Source: Pseudoalteromonas sp. P1-25 (GTDB lineage: Bacteria > Pseudomonadota > Gammaproteobacteria > Enterobacterales > Alteromonadaceae). Taken from it: DNA of 64,000 bases. The stretch is taken from positions 1 to 64,000 of the forward strand of contig NZ_LKDW01000024.1 of NCBI RefSeq assembly GCF_001401805.1. Reading direction: 5' to 3'. Both the position numbers and the translations under genes were made by a program. Below the pieces are notes generated by a model. The model searched no databases. It had not been told where the DNA came from and saw only the letters and a list, made by a program, of their open reading frames with translations. Every line of letters starts with the position of its first letter. Positions within the stretch are counted from its first letter, which is position 1. Shown here one piece after another: positions 1 through 9,182 of this stretch.

Positions 1-2160
1 TGTGCTGAAATCGGGTTGCCTGCCACATCGGATACGCTGGCTGTGGCAGTGAGTGTGCCATCGTTTAATGCGCTTGCATCAATCGGATCGGTAACATACT
101 CGCCGTTTTGCACAAGTGCCGTGGATTCAACTTGGTTTGTGCCATCACTGATGATCACTGTCACGGTTTGACCGTCTTCCACATCGCTCACCGTGCCACG
201 TACAACCATGGCGGCGCTTTCACCATTGCCATTAATCACGCCGTCGGCTGTTTTATCAATGCTGGTTGTAATTTCTGCTAACTTATCTATTTCGACTATA
301 TCTATTGCAATAGCTTCATTACCAGCGAGGTCAGACACCTCAGCATTGGCAACAATATCACCATCGTTTAAAGAACTTGCATCAATAGGAGCTGTAACAT
401 ATTCACCATTTTCAACAATTGCTTGTACTACTATGTCTGGATTTACACCGTCTCTTAAGCTAATTGTGACAACTTGACCATCTTCAATGCCAATTACAGT
501 ACCACGCACTACAATTTCTTGGTTTTCGTTACTGCCATTAATAACCGAATCAGCCGTTTTATCAATGCTAGTTGTTATTGCTGCCGTTGTGTCTATCTCA
601 ACATTATCTTGTGCACTAACAGGGTTACCTGCTGCATCAGTAACCTCTGCAGTAGCGACCATCGTACCATCATTTAGGCCAGTTGCGTCCATTGGTCCAG
701 TAACATATTGACCATTTTGAACTACTGCTTGAGTAATTACAGGAGGATTAATGCCATCGCTCAAAGTTACAGTAACTATTTGGCCATCTTCCACATCTTC
801 TACAGTACCGCGTACAACCACACCTGCATTTTCTGCTGAATTTACGTTGTCTCGAAGATCATCGTCTTGTCCGTTAATGACTCCATCATCTGTTTTATCT
901 ATTGACGCGGTGATTATTGCGCTATTATCTAATTCAAAAGTATCTTCAGCTGTGGCGGTATTGCCTGGCGTATCTAACACAGTTGCTGTGGCAGTAATTT
1001 CACCATCTTCTAATGATGAAATATCGACGCCTGACAGCTCATAGTTTCCATTTTCAACAATTGCAGTAACAACGACTTCATTGCCTACTGAATCTGTAAA
1101 TACGATGGTAACTTCTTGGCCATCCTCTACACCATTTACTAAGCCACTGAGCGAAATGTCGGTATTTTCAGAGCTGCCATTTATAATGCCGTCTTCGGTT
1201 TTATCGATACTAAGGGTTAACGTGCTTTGTGTGTCTTTTGCAAAAGTAACCTCTTGAGTTGCCTCATTCCCAGCGGCATCAAAAATGCTAATTTGTGCTG
1301 AAATTGCGCCATCTGCTAACGATTCAATATCACCACTGATTTGCCAATTGCCATCAGCATCAACCTCTGTTGTTACAACTACTTGCTGATTATTACTATC
1401 TGTAAAAGTAACAGTAACTAATTGGCCTGCCTCAATATCTGTAACCGAGCCGCTGAGTTGTACATTATTTTGCTCAGCGCTATTAATAACCCCGTCAACA
1501 TCTTGTGCTACTAAGCTTGCAGCAACAGAGCTATCATATTGGGCTTCATCAGAAGCACTCGCGGGATTTCCTGAAATATCTTGAGCAGTTGCATTTGCGC
1601 TAATAGTGCCATCATTTAGCGATGAAATATCAACGCCGGTTATTTCATAACTCCCATTAACTACAATTGCCGTTAACGTAATTGGGGGGTTAACACCATC
1701 ACTCAATACAACAGTTACAGCTTGGCCATCTTCAATACCGGTTACTAAACCTCGTACCGTCACGTTACTCTGTTCTTCGCTGTTTATAACACCATCTTGT
1801 GTTGAGTCTATCTCAACAGTGAGCTGTGCGGTTTTATCATGTAAAATAACTTGAGAAGAGTTACTCTCATTGCCTAATAAGTCTTGTGCTTGCGCTGTTG
1901 CTGTGATCTCCCCATCACTTAACGAAGAAATATCAACTGCTAGTTGATACTGGCCATTTTCAACAATAGCCTCAACAGTCACTTCATTACCATCAACATC
2001 TGTTAAAGTAACTGACACTATCTGACCGTCTTCAATACCTTCAACTGTTCCGCTGACCAGTACTATGTTCTCTGAGTTATTAATTACGCCGTCTTCGGTT
2101 TCATTTACTTCAATTGTTATTATTGCAGTTGTATCTTTAGAGAAAGACTTTTGTGTTTGA
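1..2160 (-). repeat. Tandem ~300-bp Ig-like coding repeats of the adhesin
   Basis: The equivalent point of successive units (the DKTAD-VING segment or its counterpart) recurs near 251, 551, 893, 1194, 1497, 1795 and 2093, so the period is about 300 bp (100 residues). The unit between about 551 and 893 is about 342 bp, carrying an acidic insertion (QDDDLRDNVNS) after VING. The most C-terminal visible units are the most alike; those nearer the N-terminus have diverged more. This suggests recent duplication towards the interior of the gene. Confidence 0.8.
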
Positions 2161-3146
2161 GTATCATTACCCGCTATATCAATAGTGCTAACTTGGATAG
2201 TGTAATTTCCATCGGCTAAGTCAGCAAAAGGTTCTGGGCCGACACTCCACTGGCCATTAGTAACCGTAGCCTCATACGTTGCAATGGGGTTACCTTGCGA
2301 ATCAAAAATGGTTACTGTTACCAGCTGTCCATCTTGCACATCTACCACTTCGCCCTCGAAATCAATGGGCTGATTAGTGTTTAGGCCATCTTCAAAATCA
2401 ATAAAAATATCTGCTTGAGTATCTTTAATTTTTGTCTCGCTAGCAGCGTCATCTTCATCTCCGCCAACTAACGACACTGTCGCAGTAACTTCACCGTCAT
2501 TTAATGCTGTGATATCGATATTAGTAACAGACCACAAACCATCCTGAACTTCAGTTGTGACTATAATTTCGTTGCCGTCTGAGTCACTTAAAATTATTTG
2601 TACTATCGACCCATCTGGTACATTTTCAACAGTGCCGGAAAACTCCAAAGCCACAGCGTCATATTTATTAATAAAAATACCATCGCCACCGAGTTGCCCT
2701 ACATTGAAAACAGGATCAGGTGTAAATTCAAGAAAGTCAGGATCTTCTACCTCAGCATCAGCAACGGGTGTGGTTTCGTAGCCAGATTCAGGAACTAGCT
2801 CTTGCCCTTGGCGGGCAATAAGTTGATAAGCCACTTGTGCGTCATTGGCATCATTTGATGATAAAGAAGTAACACTACTTGTATTACTTCGGGCATCAAA
2901 TGTACTATTTTGACTTAAATCGGATACAAGCTGCGAAATAATATCCTGTGGGACCACAAGCTGTTCATTCGCTTCAGAGAAAACAAGCTTATTTTCTTCA
3001 AGTGCAATATCACTGCTGTTTAATACGGGTAGATCGGCAAATTGCTCTGGTACAGAGTCTACCTTGACCCAATCTCCATTATCCATAACAACCCATACAT
3101 CACTTAGTAGTTCGACAATAACAACAGCTTTACTTATATTTTCCAA
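1..3146 (-). CDS. Giant repeat adhesin (RTX/Bap-like), N-terminal part, truncated by window edge
   Basis: This reading frame is open from the left window edge to 3146, about 1048 codons, and is the start of a much larger surface or secreted protein. The start is TTG at 3144-3146, the only usable start after an in-frame stop 24 nt upstream, with AGGA 8 nt before it. There is no signal peptide, as expected for type I secretion. The first ~130 residues are a non-repetitive head with valine-rich strands (VVIVELLSDVWVVMDNGDW), like the retention modules of large RTX adhesins. Bacterial Ig-like units of about 100 residues follow, each with VEDGQ-VTVT, NGEYV, LNDG and AGN motifs. The C-terminal calcium repeats and secretion signal lie outside. 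Likely role: attachment or biofilm (inference). No T1SS genes are visible here. Confidence 0.85.
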   Translation of the reverse strand, partial: MENISKAVVIVELLSDVWVVMDNGDWVKVDSVPEQFADLPVLNSSDIALEENKLVFSEANEQLVVPQDIISQLVSDLSQNSTFDARSNTSSVTSLSSNDANDAQVAYQLIARQGQELVPESGYETTPVADAEVEDPDFLEFTPDPVFNVGQLGGDGIFINKYDAVALEFSGTVENVPDGSIVQIILSDSDGNEIIVTTEVQDGLWSVTNIDITALNDGEVTATVSLVGGDEDDAASETKIKDTQADIFIDFEDGLNTNQPIDFEGEVVDVQDGQLVTVTIFDSQGNPIATYEATVTNGQWSVGPEPFADLADGNYTIQVSTIDIAGNDTQTQKSFSKDTTAIITIEVNETEDGVINNSENIVLVSGTVEGIEDGQIVSVTLTDVDGNEVTVEAIVENGQYQLAVDISSLSDGEITATAQAQDLLGNESNSSQVILHDKTAQLTVEIDSTQDGVINSEEQSNVTVRGLVTGIEDGQAVTVVLSDGVNPPITLTAIVVNGSYEITGVDISSLNDGTISANATAQDISGNPASASDEAQYDSSVAASLVAQDVDGVINSAEQNNVQLSGSVTDIEAGQLVTVTFTDSNNQQVVVTTEVDADGNWQISGDIESLADGAISAQISIFDAAGNEATQEVTFAKDTQSTLTLSIDKTEDGIINGSSENTDISLSGLVNGVEDGQEVTIVFTDSVGNEVVVTAIVENGNYELSGVDISSLEDGEITATATVLDTPGNTATAEDTFELDNSAIITASIDKTDDGVINGQDDDLRDNVNSAENAGVVVRGTVEDVEDGQIVTVTLSDGINPPVITQAVVQNGQYVTGPMDATGLNDGTMVATAEVTDAAGNPVSAQDNVEIDTTAAITTSIDKTADSVINGSNENQEIVVRGTVIGIEDGQVVTISLRDGVNPDIVVQAIVENGEYVTAPIDASSLNDGDIVANAEVSDLAGNEAIAIDIVEIDKLAEITTSIDKTADGVINGNGESAAMVVRGTVSDVEDGQTVTVIISDGTNQVESTALVQNGEYVTDPIDASALNDGTLTATASVSDVAGNPISA

Positions 3147-3489
3147 AGTGAATATCCTAAATAGTTAATGAGAGTAAACAGCGGCTTAGCTAAAAATAGA
3201 TCTAATTATTATAAAATCCAGTAATTAAAACAAAATATTAACATTAATCAATACATTTTTACTGGCTTAATTATTGACAGATTAAAATAATAATACTTAA
3301 TCATAATTAAATATCAATATTAATAATACAAAATAACTAGCAAAATATAATTACTGTACTAATACAACGTATGAAAGGACGAGTTGGATTCAATAAAGTT
3401 TATTTATTTGTAAATCTATAAATTAGCATTTCGACGGGGAATAAATTAACATCCCTAAAGGTAGTTTCATTTCCAAATTAGTCAAGAAA
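3147..3489. other. Intergenic region between divergent adhesin and DUF3754 genes
   Basis: This 343-bp stretch is very AT-rich, especially 3220-3360, and separates two divergent genes, so it must hold both promoters. No -35/-10 pair stands out from the AT background. A GC-containing patch at 3433-3456 (GACGGGGAATAAATT followed by AACATCCC) has short complementary ends and could form a weak hairpin in the leader of the plus-strand gene. I see no RNA gene or operator that I can name. Confidence 0.4.
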
Positions 3490-4725
3490 ATGCAAAATGC
3501 ACGTTTTATTCCCTTTCGAAAACAAGATATTGTTGATATGTGTAGTGATGAGTTGGCCAACGGCTCAGAGCAAACATCGTTTAAACAATTTTGTGATTTA
3601 TTAGCAAGCCTTATCCATTACGATTATCACGCAACACTTGAGTCGCTTAAAAATAACTACGCCCCTTTTGATCCTAATAGTGACACGCGATCTTTAGCGC
3701 CGGTTTCACATGTTCAAAAAGCGCAGTGCCAACGTGATTTTGCAAAAGATTTTGCAAAGGTTTTAAACGCCGCTAACTTTGAAGTGATCACTAATCAAGA
3801 TTTACAAGATGCATTAAACGAAGAGTCACTATTTAAAGTGCGCCTTGAGGTAGAGTTTGACGACTTTGAAGAAGTGGTTTTTTATCGCCGTGGCGAGTCG
3901 CAACTCACTGAAACCATAACCAGCTTTTGGGGCCTTCGTAAAAAAAAGCTGCATTTTACTAATTACGACCGCGTGGCGGTGTTCATTCGTTTTAAAGATA
4001 AAGCCCACTTTGAAGCTAAAAATAAAATACCTTTAGGGTTTGAACCAAGTTCGACCATAGTAAAGCTGTTTCAAAATGTACCAAAAGCCGACCTTGAAAT
4101 GCTATTCCCTAATAGCGAAGTACGTATGCGCCCTATTGATAAAGTGATTATTGGCTCATCGGCTTTAATTGGCGGTGCCGTGGTTTTAATTACTAAGCTA
4201 GGCGCATCCATTTTATTGTTATTTGCGTTGATTGCTTATTGGGGTGGTTTTAGAAATGAGGCCGTAGAAATGACCCAGCAGCACTTTATTACCTTTGCTA
4301 TTGGTATGGGGGTATTTGGCAGCTTTATTTTTAAAGAGTGGAGTAAATTTAAAAATCGTAAAATTAAATTTATGAAAGCGCTTAGCGATAACCTTTACTT
4401 TAAAAACCTCGATAATAACGCCGGTGTTTTTCATACCCTTATAGACGCCGCTGAAGAAGAAGACATAAAAGAAGCCCTGCTTGCTTATACGTTTTTACTT
4501 AAATCTACAAATGGCCTAAGCGCACAAATGCTTGATGAGCAAATAGAGGCGTGGTTTAAAACAAAGTATAAATGCGAACTCGACTTTGAAATTAGCGATG
4601 CACTTGCAAAATTGGAGCGTATGCATTTAGTCACGTGCAGTAATGAGGTGTATAACGCAATCAGTTTAGAGCAAGCAAAAACCGTTTTGGATAAGCGCTG
4701 GGATAATCTTTTTCAATATAATTAA
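3490..4725 (+). CDS. DUF3754 (TMEM143-like) membrane protein
   Basis: A 411-residue protein matching the DUF3754/TMEM143 family by overall organisation. A soluble N-terminal half (to ~215) includes a strand-rich segment (EEVVFYRRGESQLTE) and a basic patch (GLRKKKLHFTNYDRV). Two hydrophobic segments follow, at about 220-247 and 258-277. The C-terminal domain holds the YFKNLDNNAGVFHTLIDAAE segment, where such proteins are best conserved. Biochemical function is unknown; the mitochondrial relative TMEM143 is also uncharacterised. It is monocistronic: the gene ahead is divergent and the one behind convergent, with a shared terminator. The start at 3490 has no strong ribosome site, but the protein begins naturally there. 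Confidence 0.75.
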   Translation: MQNARFIPFRKQDIVDMCSDELANGSEQTSFKQFCDLLASLIHYDYHATLESLKNNYAPFDPNSDTRSLAPVSHVQKAQCQRDFAKDFAKVLNAANFEVITNQDLQDALNEESLFKVRLEVEFDDFEEVVFYRRGESQLTETITSFWGLRKKKLHFTNYDRVAVFIRFKDKAHFEAKNKIPLGFEPSSTIVKLFQNVPKADLEMLFPNSEVRMRPIDKVIIGSSALIGGAVVLITKLGASILLLFALIAYWGGFRNEAVEMTQQHFITFAIGMGVFGSFIFKEWSKFKNRKIKFMKALSDNLYFKNLDNNAGVFHTLIDAAEEEDIKEALLAYTFLLKSTNGLSAQMLDEQIEAWFKTKYKCELDFEISDALAKLERMHLVTCSNEVYNAISLEQAKTVLDKRWDNLFQYN

Positions 4726-4750
4726 CCTGCATGGTTTACTTAACAACAAA

Positions 4751-4780
4751 AAAGCAGCTGAAGTTTCAGCTGCTTTTTAC
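4751..4780. terminator. Bidirectional intrinsic terminator
   Basis: A perfect 12-bp stem (AAAGCAGCTGAA, loop GT, TTCAGCTGCTTT) followed by T residues on the plus strand, with A residues ahead that serve as a U-tract on the minus strand. It lies between the convergent ends of the DUF3754 gene and czcA. Confidence 0.85.
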
Positions 4781-4788
4781 GTTATGAA

Positions 4789-7700
4789 CTAAACAGCTTG
4801 ATGCCTAGTAAACTTTGCATGCACTAACTTATAAAGTGCAGGCAATATTAATAGCGTAAGTAAAGTTGATGAAATAATACCGCCCACCACTACCGTTGCC
4901 AATGGCCTTTGTAGCTCAGCGCCAGTGCCAGTATTTAGCGCCATAGGAATAAACCCTAAACTTGCCACTAAAGCGGTCATAAGTACTGGGCGCAGGCGCG
5001 AAAGTGCACCTGTTTGTATCGCATCTATTAAACTAAGGCCGTCGGCTCTTAACTGTTTAATAAACGACAGCATAACCACACCATTTAATACTGCTACACC
5101 GCTTAGCGCAATAAAGCCAACGCCTGCCGATATTGACAGCGGCATGTCGCGTAACAATAACGCAAGCACGCCACCTGTCAGAGCAAGTGGTACGCCGCTA
5201 AATATTATTAACGAATCACGCAGTGAATTAAACGCGCTATAAAGCAAGCCAAATATAAGCAATAGAGTAACCGGCACCACTAGCGATAAACGCTTACTTG
5301 CCGATTCTAACTGCTCAAACGTGCCGCCATATTCAATCCAATAACCACTTGGTAAATTAAGTTCTGAATTTAAAGCTGTTTGTGCATCGCTTACAAAGCT
5401 TGCTAAATCACGCCCTTCTACGTTTGCAGTGACTACAACGTTACGCTTACCGCTTTCACGATTTACTTGATTAGGCCCTTTATCAATACTAATTGTTGCT
5501 ACTTCGCCAAGCGGAACAAACGCAAGGTCGGGATTAGCACTTTTTGGCACAGCCACAGGCAAACGAGCCAGCTGTGTTACATCGCTAGACCAACGCTCAT
5601 CTAAACGCACTAATAACGAAAAACGTTTATCACCTTCGTAAATAAGCCCAGTTTGTACACCGCCTACTGCAGCACTTACACTTTGCTGTATATCGGTTAC
5701 GGTTAAGCCTAACAGCGCCATATGGTCGCGAAGCGGCGTAACCGAAAGCGTAGGCAAGCCTTCCATTTGCTCAAGGCGTACATCAGTTGCACCCGTAATG
5801 CTTCGCACAAGCGTTGTAGCTTTTTCCCCGTACTGTTTTAATGTTGATAAGTCATCACCATAAATACGTACTGCTACATCGGCCCGCACGCCTGCTATTA
5901 GCTCGTTAAAGCGCATTTCTATTGGTTGCGTAAACTCATAGTTATTACCAGGCACTTCATTTACTAAATGGCGAATTTGCTTAACCAGTTCTTCTTTAGG
6001 TAAAGCAGGATTAGGCCATTGTTCGCGTGGCTTTAACATTAAGAATGTATCGGCAACGTTAGGTGGCATAGGATCGTTTGCGACATCGGGCGTACCAATT
6101 TTTGAAAATACCTTTTCAACTTCAGGTATGTCTAAAATGGCTTGCTCTAACTCTTTTTGCATTTTTACCGATTGCTCAATGCCGGTGCCGGTAATGCGCA
6201 GTGCATGCATAGCAATATCGCCCTCATCAAGCTGTGGTAAAAATTCAGCACCCATATTTTTCACTTTAAAGCCAAGTGTAATTACAAGCACAGCAGCAAT
6301 GCTTAGCATTACCCACGGTAACTTAAGCGATAAGCCAAGTAACGGTTTATAGCCTTTTTTAATACCGCGCATAACCGTATTTTCGCTCTCACTCACTTTA
6401 CCGCGTACAAATACCGCAATAGCGGCAGGTACAAAGGTTACTGCAAAAATAAGTGCGCCAACTAATGCTGCAACCACTGTAAACGCCATTGGCTGAAACA
6501 TTTTGCCCTCAACACCACTTAATGCAAATAGCGGTAAATACACCAGCATAATAATTAAAATGCCAAATACTGCTGGACTGAACACTTCTTTAGTGGCGGC
6601 GGTTACCACACTTAAACGCTCATTTAATGTAAGTAGCCTGCCATGTTTGTGCTGCGCAAGGCCAAGTTGCCTTAAACAGTTTTCAACCACAATTACAGCA
6701 CCATCAACAATTAAACCAAAGTCGATTGCGCCTAAACTCATTAAATTACCCGACACGCGATTGCCAACCATACCGGTAATGGCAAATAACATACTAAGCG
6801 GAATAACCATTGCCGTAATAAGCGCACCGGTTACGTTACCCAGTAATAGCAGTAAAATAACAATGACTAACACTGCGCCTTCAAACAAATTGGTTTTTAC
6901 GGTTTCGATGGTTTTATCTACAAGGCTTGTACGGTCATATACAGGCTCAACCACTACACCTGCTGGTAAGCTAAATTGTACATCTTTGAGTTTATTGGCC
7001 ATGGCTTTTGCCACTACACGACTGTTTTCGCCAATAAGCATCATAGCGGTGCCAAGTACAGTTTCTTGGCCATTATAAGTGGCAGCCCCTGTTCTAAGCT
7101 CTTTGCCTAAACGCACGCTAGCAACATCCTTTATGCGTACAGGCGCATCATCACGCTTTGCAACCACGGTGTTGGCTATGTCATCAATGGTTTTTAATTG
7201 TCCTGGCGAGCGTACTAAGTATTGCCCATCAAAACGCTCAATAAACCCTGCGCCTTGGTTACTATTATTTAATTTAAGTGCTGTAATTACATCGCTAAGC
7301 GTAAGCTTATAAGCCAGTAGCTTTTCAGGTATTGGCGCTACTTGGTATTGGCGTTCAAAGCCGCCTTGGCTGTTTATTTCGGTAACACCTTTTACTTTTA
7401 AAAGCTGCGGGCGAATAATCCAATCTTGCAAAGTACGTAAATCTTCTGCGTTAAATGGCGTGCCATCGTCTTTGAGCGCACCTTTATTTGCATGCACAGA
7501 ATAAGTAAAAATTTCCCCAAGGCCGCTCGCAATTGGCCCTAAGTTTGGCTCAATATTGGCAGGCAAGTCTGAGCGAATACTTTGAATGCGCTCTGATATT
7601 TGCTGGCGCGCCCAGTAAATATCGGTACCTTCGTTAAAAATAACAGTTACTTGCGAAAGCCCATAACGCGAAATCGAGCGGGTGTAATCAAGCTTGGGTA

Positions 7701-7926
7701 TACCTGCCATTGCGGTTTCAATTAAATAGGTTATACGCTGCTCTGCTTCAAGCGGGGTAAACCCGGGTGCTTTAGTGTTAATTTGCACTTGCACATTAGT
7801 TATATCAGGTACGGCATCCACCGCTAAATTTTGGGTGTTATATACGCCAAAGGCTGCAAATAAAAGCGTGAGCGCAAGCACCATCATGCGGCGTTTAACC
7901 GCAAACGAAACTATCCAGTTAATCAT
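4789..7926 (-). CDS. czcA: Heavy-metal efflux RND permease, CzcA/CusA type
   Basis: A 1045-residue inner-membrane proton antiporter of the HME-RND family, the normal length for CzcA. Visible features are the N-terminal membrane segment followed by VDAVPDITNVQVQI, two large periplasmic loops, and the transmembrane-4 signature DFGLIVDGAVIVVEN, which carries the acidic residues for proton relay in CzcA proteins. It is the last gene of czcCBA: the ribosome site AGGAGG overlaps the czcB stop codon, 8 nt before this ATG. It should export divalent cations (Zn, Co, Cd or Ni) with CzcB and CzcC. A Cu/Ag-specific CusA is less likely, because the partner's N-terminus is rich in His rather than Met. Confidence 0.92.
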   Translation of the reverse strand: MINWIVSFAVKRRMMVLALTLLFAAFGVYNTQNLAVDAVPDITNVQVQINTKAPGFTPLEAEQRITYLIETAMAGIPKLDYTRSISRYGLSQVTVIFNEGTDIYWARQQISERIQSIRSDLPANIEPNLGPIASGLGEIFTYSVHANKGALKDDGTPFNAEDLRTLQDWIIRPQLLKVKGVTEINSQGGFERQYQVAPIPEKLLAYKLTLSDVITALKLNNSNQGAGFIERFDGQYLVRSPGQLKTIDDIANTVVAKRDDAPVRIKDVASVRLGKELRTGAATYNGQETVLGTAMMLIGENSRVVAKAMANKLKDVQFSLPAGVVVEPVYDRTSLVDKTIETVKTNLFEGAVLVIVILLLLLGNVTGALITAMVIPLSMLFAITGMVGNRVSGNLMSLGAIDFGLIVDGAVIVVENCLRQLGLAQHKHGRLLTLNERLSVVTAATKEVFSPAVFGILIIMLVYLPLFALSGVEGKMFQPMAFTVVAALVGALIFAVTFVPAAIAVFVRGKVSESENTVMRGIKKGYKPLLGLSLKLPWVMLSIAAVLVITLGFKVKNMGAEFLPQLDEGDIAMHALRITGTGIEQSVKMQKELEQAILDIPEVEKVFSKIGTPDVANDPMPPNVADTFLMLKPREQWPNPALPKEELVKQIRHLVNEVPGNNYEFTQPIEMRFNELIAGVRADVAVRIYGDDLSTLKQYGEKATTLVRSITGATDVRLEQMEGLPTLSVTPLRDHMALLGLTVTDIQQSVSAAVGGVQTGLIYEGDKRFSLLVRLDERWSSDVTQLARLPVAVPKSANPDLAFVPLGEVATISIDKGPNQVNRESGKRNVVVTANVEGRDLASFVSDAQTALNSELNLPSGYWIEYGGTFEQLESASKRLSLVVPVTLLLIFGLLYSAFNSLRDSLIIFSGVPLALTGGVLALLLRDMPLSISAGVGFIALSGVAVLNGVVMLSFIKQLRADGLSLIDAIQTGALSRLRPVLMTALVASLGFIPMALNTGTGAELQRPLATVVVGGIISSTLLTLLILPALYKLVHAKFTRHQAV

Positions 7927-7934
7927 GCTGCCTC

Positions 7935-9182
7935 CTAATGTGAATGGCTTGCGCCGCTTTTTAATATATCGGCTTTAATTACATAACTGTTTTGCGTTAC
8001 ATACTCACTGTTTGACGACAGCCCCTCAAGTACCTCTACCCACTCGCTGTTTTTAGCACCAAGTTTTACAGGGCGTACTTCAAACACATTGCCGCTTTTA
8101 ATAAACACACTCGGTTTACCGTTAAACTCTTGCACAGCAGTAGCCTTTACTCGCACTGCAGCATTTACATTTGCGATACTAACGTCGCTATTTACGTGCA
8201 TGCCTGGGCGCCAATGGCCGTCAGGATTTTTAAGCGCAATACGCGCACGTGCAATATGTCCGCCCGTCATCATAGGCGCGATAAAAAACACCTCACCTTC
8301 TGCGTGTAAATGATGATGTAGGTCGTATACTTTGGCGCTTTGTCCTATGGCAAGTTTTTCAATATTTTCAGGAAACGCGGACAGCTCAACCCATACCGTT
8401 TCAAGATTGACTATTTGCATTAACGCGCTACTAGCAAGCTCACCACGCTTTAAATATTGCTCGGTAACAACGCCTGTCATTGGGCTTTTTATGATGTAAT
8501 TTTGCAGTGTTTCACGGTTGGTAATGCTTGCGAGTTTATCGCCTTTTTTAACGTGTTGACCAATGCTTACAAATATATCGTTAACTAAACCTATGTAAGG
8601 CGCCATTACTTCAACGCTGCCTTGCGCAGTGGGTGCTATAACACCAAATAAAGTATCGGTTAGTTCAACGCTACCCGCTTTTGCAATCTCAGTTTTAATA
8701 CCAGCACGTTCAATTGCTGCCTCGCTTAGGGTTGTACGCCCCTCTTCTTGCTCATAGTGGTAGTTAATTTTTTGCCCTTTATAACTTGCCATTACATCAA
8801 GCTTAAACGAGTGCGGCTCATTCACGCTTACGGTACTGACCAAATAGTCATCTTCGGCTTTAAAGCGAATAAGCTGTGGTTTTTCACTTAAACGCTGTAC
8901 GTTTATGGTTACGTCCAACTGATTTATATCCACAGCATCTTCGTTATCATACCCGTATACTCGTAGCTCGGTATTACCAGCAAACTGAGTTAATTTAAGC
9001 TCTAAATCAAGCACGTTATTGGTGAGTAAAAACCCGCCATGAGGGCCTTTTACTTGGTGTTCATCTTCATGGCCTTCTTCATGACCTTCTGCGTGATGAT
9101 TAGCCGACGCCATAGCCGTGCTACTTAATAATGGGAATGCAAAAAATTGCGTAACTAATAATGCGATAAGTGTTTTGTTCAT
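7935..9182 (-). CDS. czcB: RND periplasmic adaptor, CzcB-like
   Basis: A 415-residue membrane-fusion protein linking CzcA to CzcC. It has a cleavable signal peptide (residues 1-25), then a His/Glu-rich metal-binding stretch (HHAEGHEEGHEDEH) and a strand-rich domain at ~45-130 seen in CzcB adaptors. The lipoyl-like and barrel segments follow (APYIGLVNDIFVSIGQHVKKG at ~190-210, as separate strands), and the last residues are again His-containing (SHSH). It overlaps czcC by 4 nt (ATGA), so translation is probably coupled. The terminal His pairs and the N-terminal cluster argue for zinc-group ions. Confidence 0.9.
   Translation of the reverse strand: MNKTLIALLVTQFFAFPLLSSTAMASANHHAEGHEEGHEDEHQVKGPHGGFLLTNNVLDLELKLTQFAGNTELRVYGYDNEDAVDINQLDVTINVQRLSEKPQLIRFKAEDDYLVSTVSVNEPHSFKLDVMASYKGQKINYHYEQEEGRTTLSEAAIERAGIKTEIAKAGSVELTDTLFGVIAPTAQGSVEVMAPYIGLVNDIFVSIGQHVKKGDKLASITNRETLQNYIIKSPMTGVVTEQYLKRGELASSALMQIVNLETVWVELSAFPENIEKLAIGQSAKVYDLHHHLHAEGEVFFIAPMMTGGHIARARIALKNPDGHWRPGMHVNSDVSIANVNAAVRVKATAVQEFNGKPSVFIKSGNVFEVRPVKLGAKNSEWVEVLEGLSSNSEYVTQNSYVIKADILKSGASHSH

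Noticed and set aside
193..1044. Plus-strand open frames across the adhesin
   Set aside because: They lie antisense to the open repeat frame and owe their Ser/Thr-rich sequence to its periodicity. No ribosome sites.
3147..3489. Small RNA between the adhesin and DUF3754 gene
   Set aside because: No terminator or structured segment is visible; the AT-rich DNA fits a shared promoter region.
4925..7312. Several plus-strand frames opposite czcA
   Set aside because: Shadows of a long conserved gene; no domain content or start signals.
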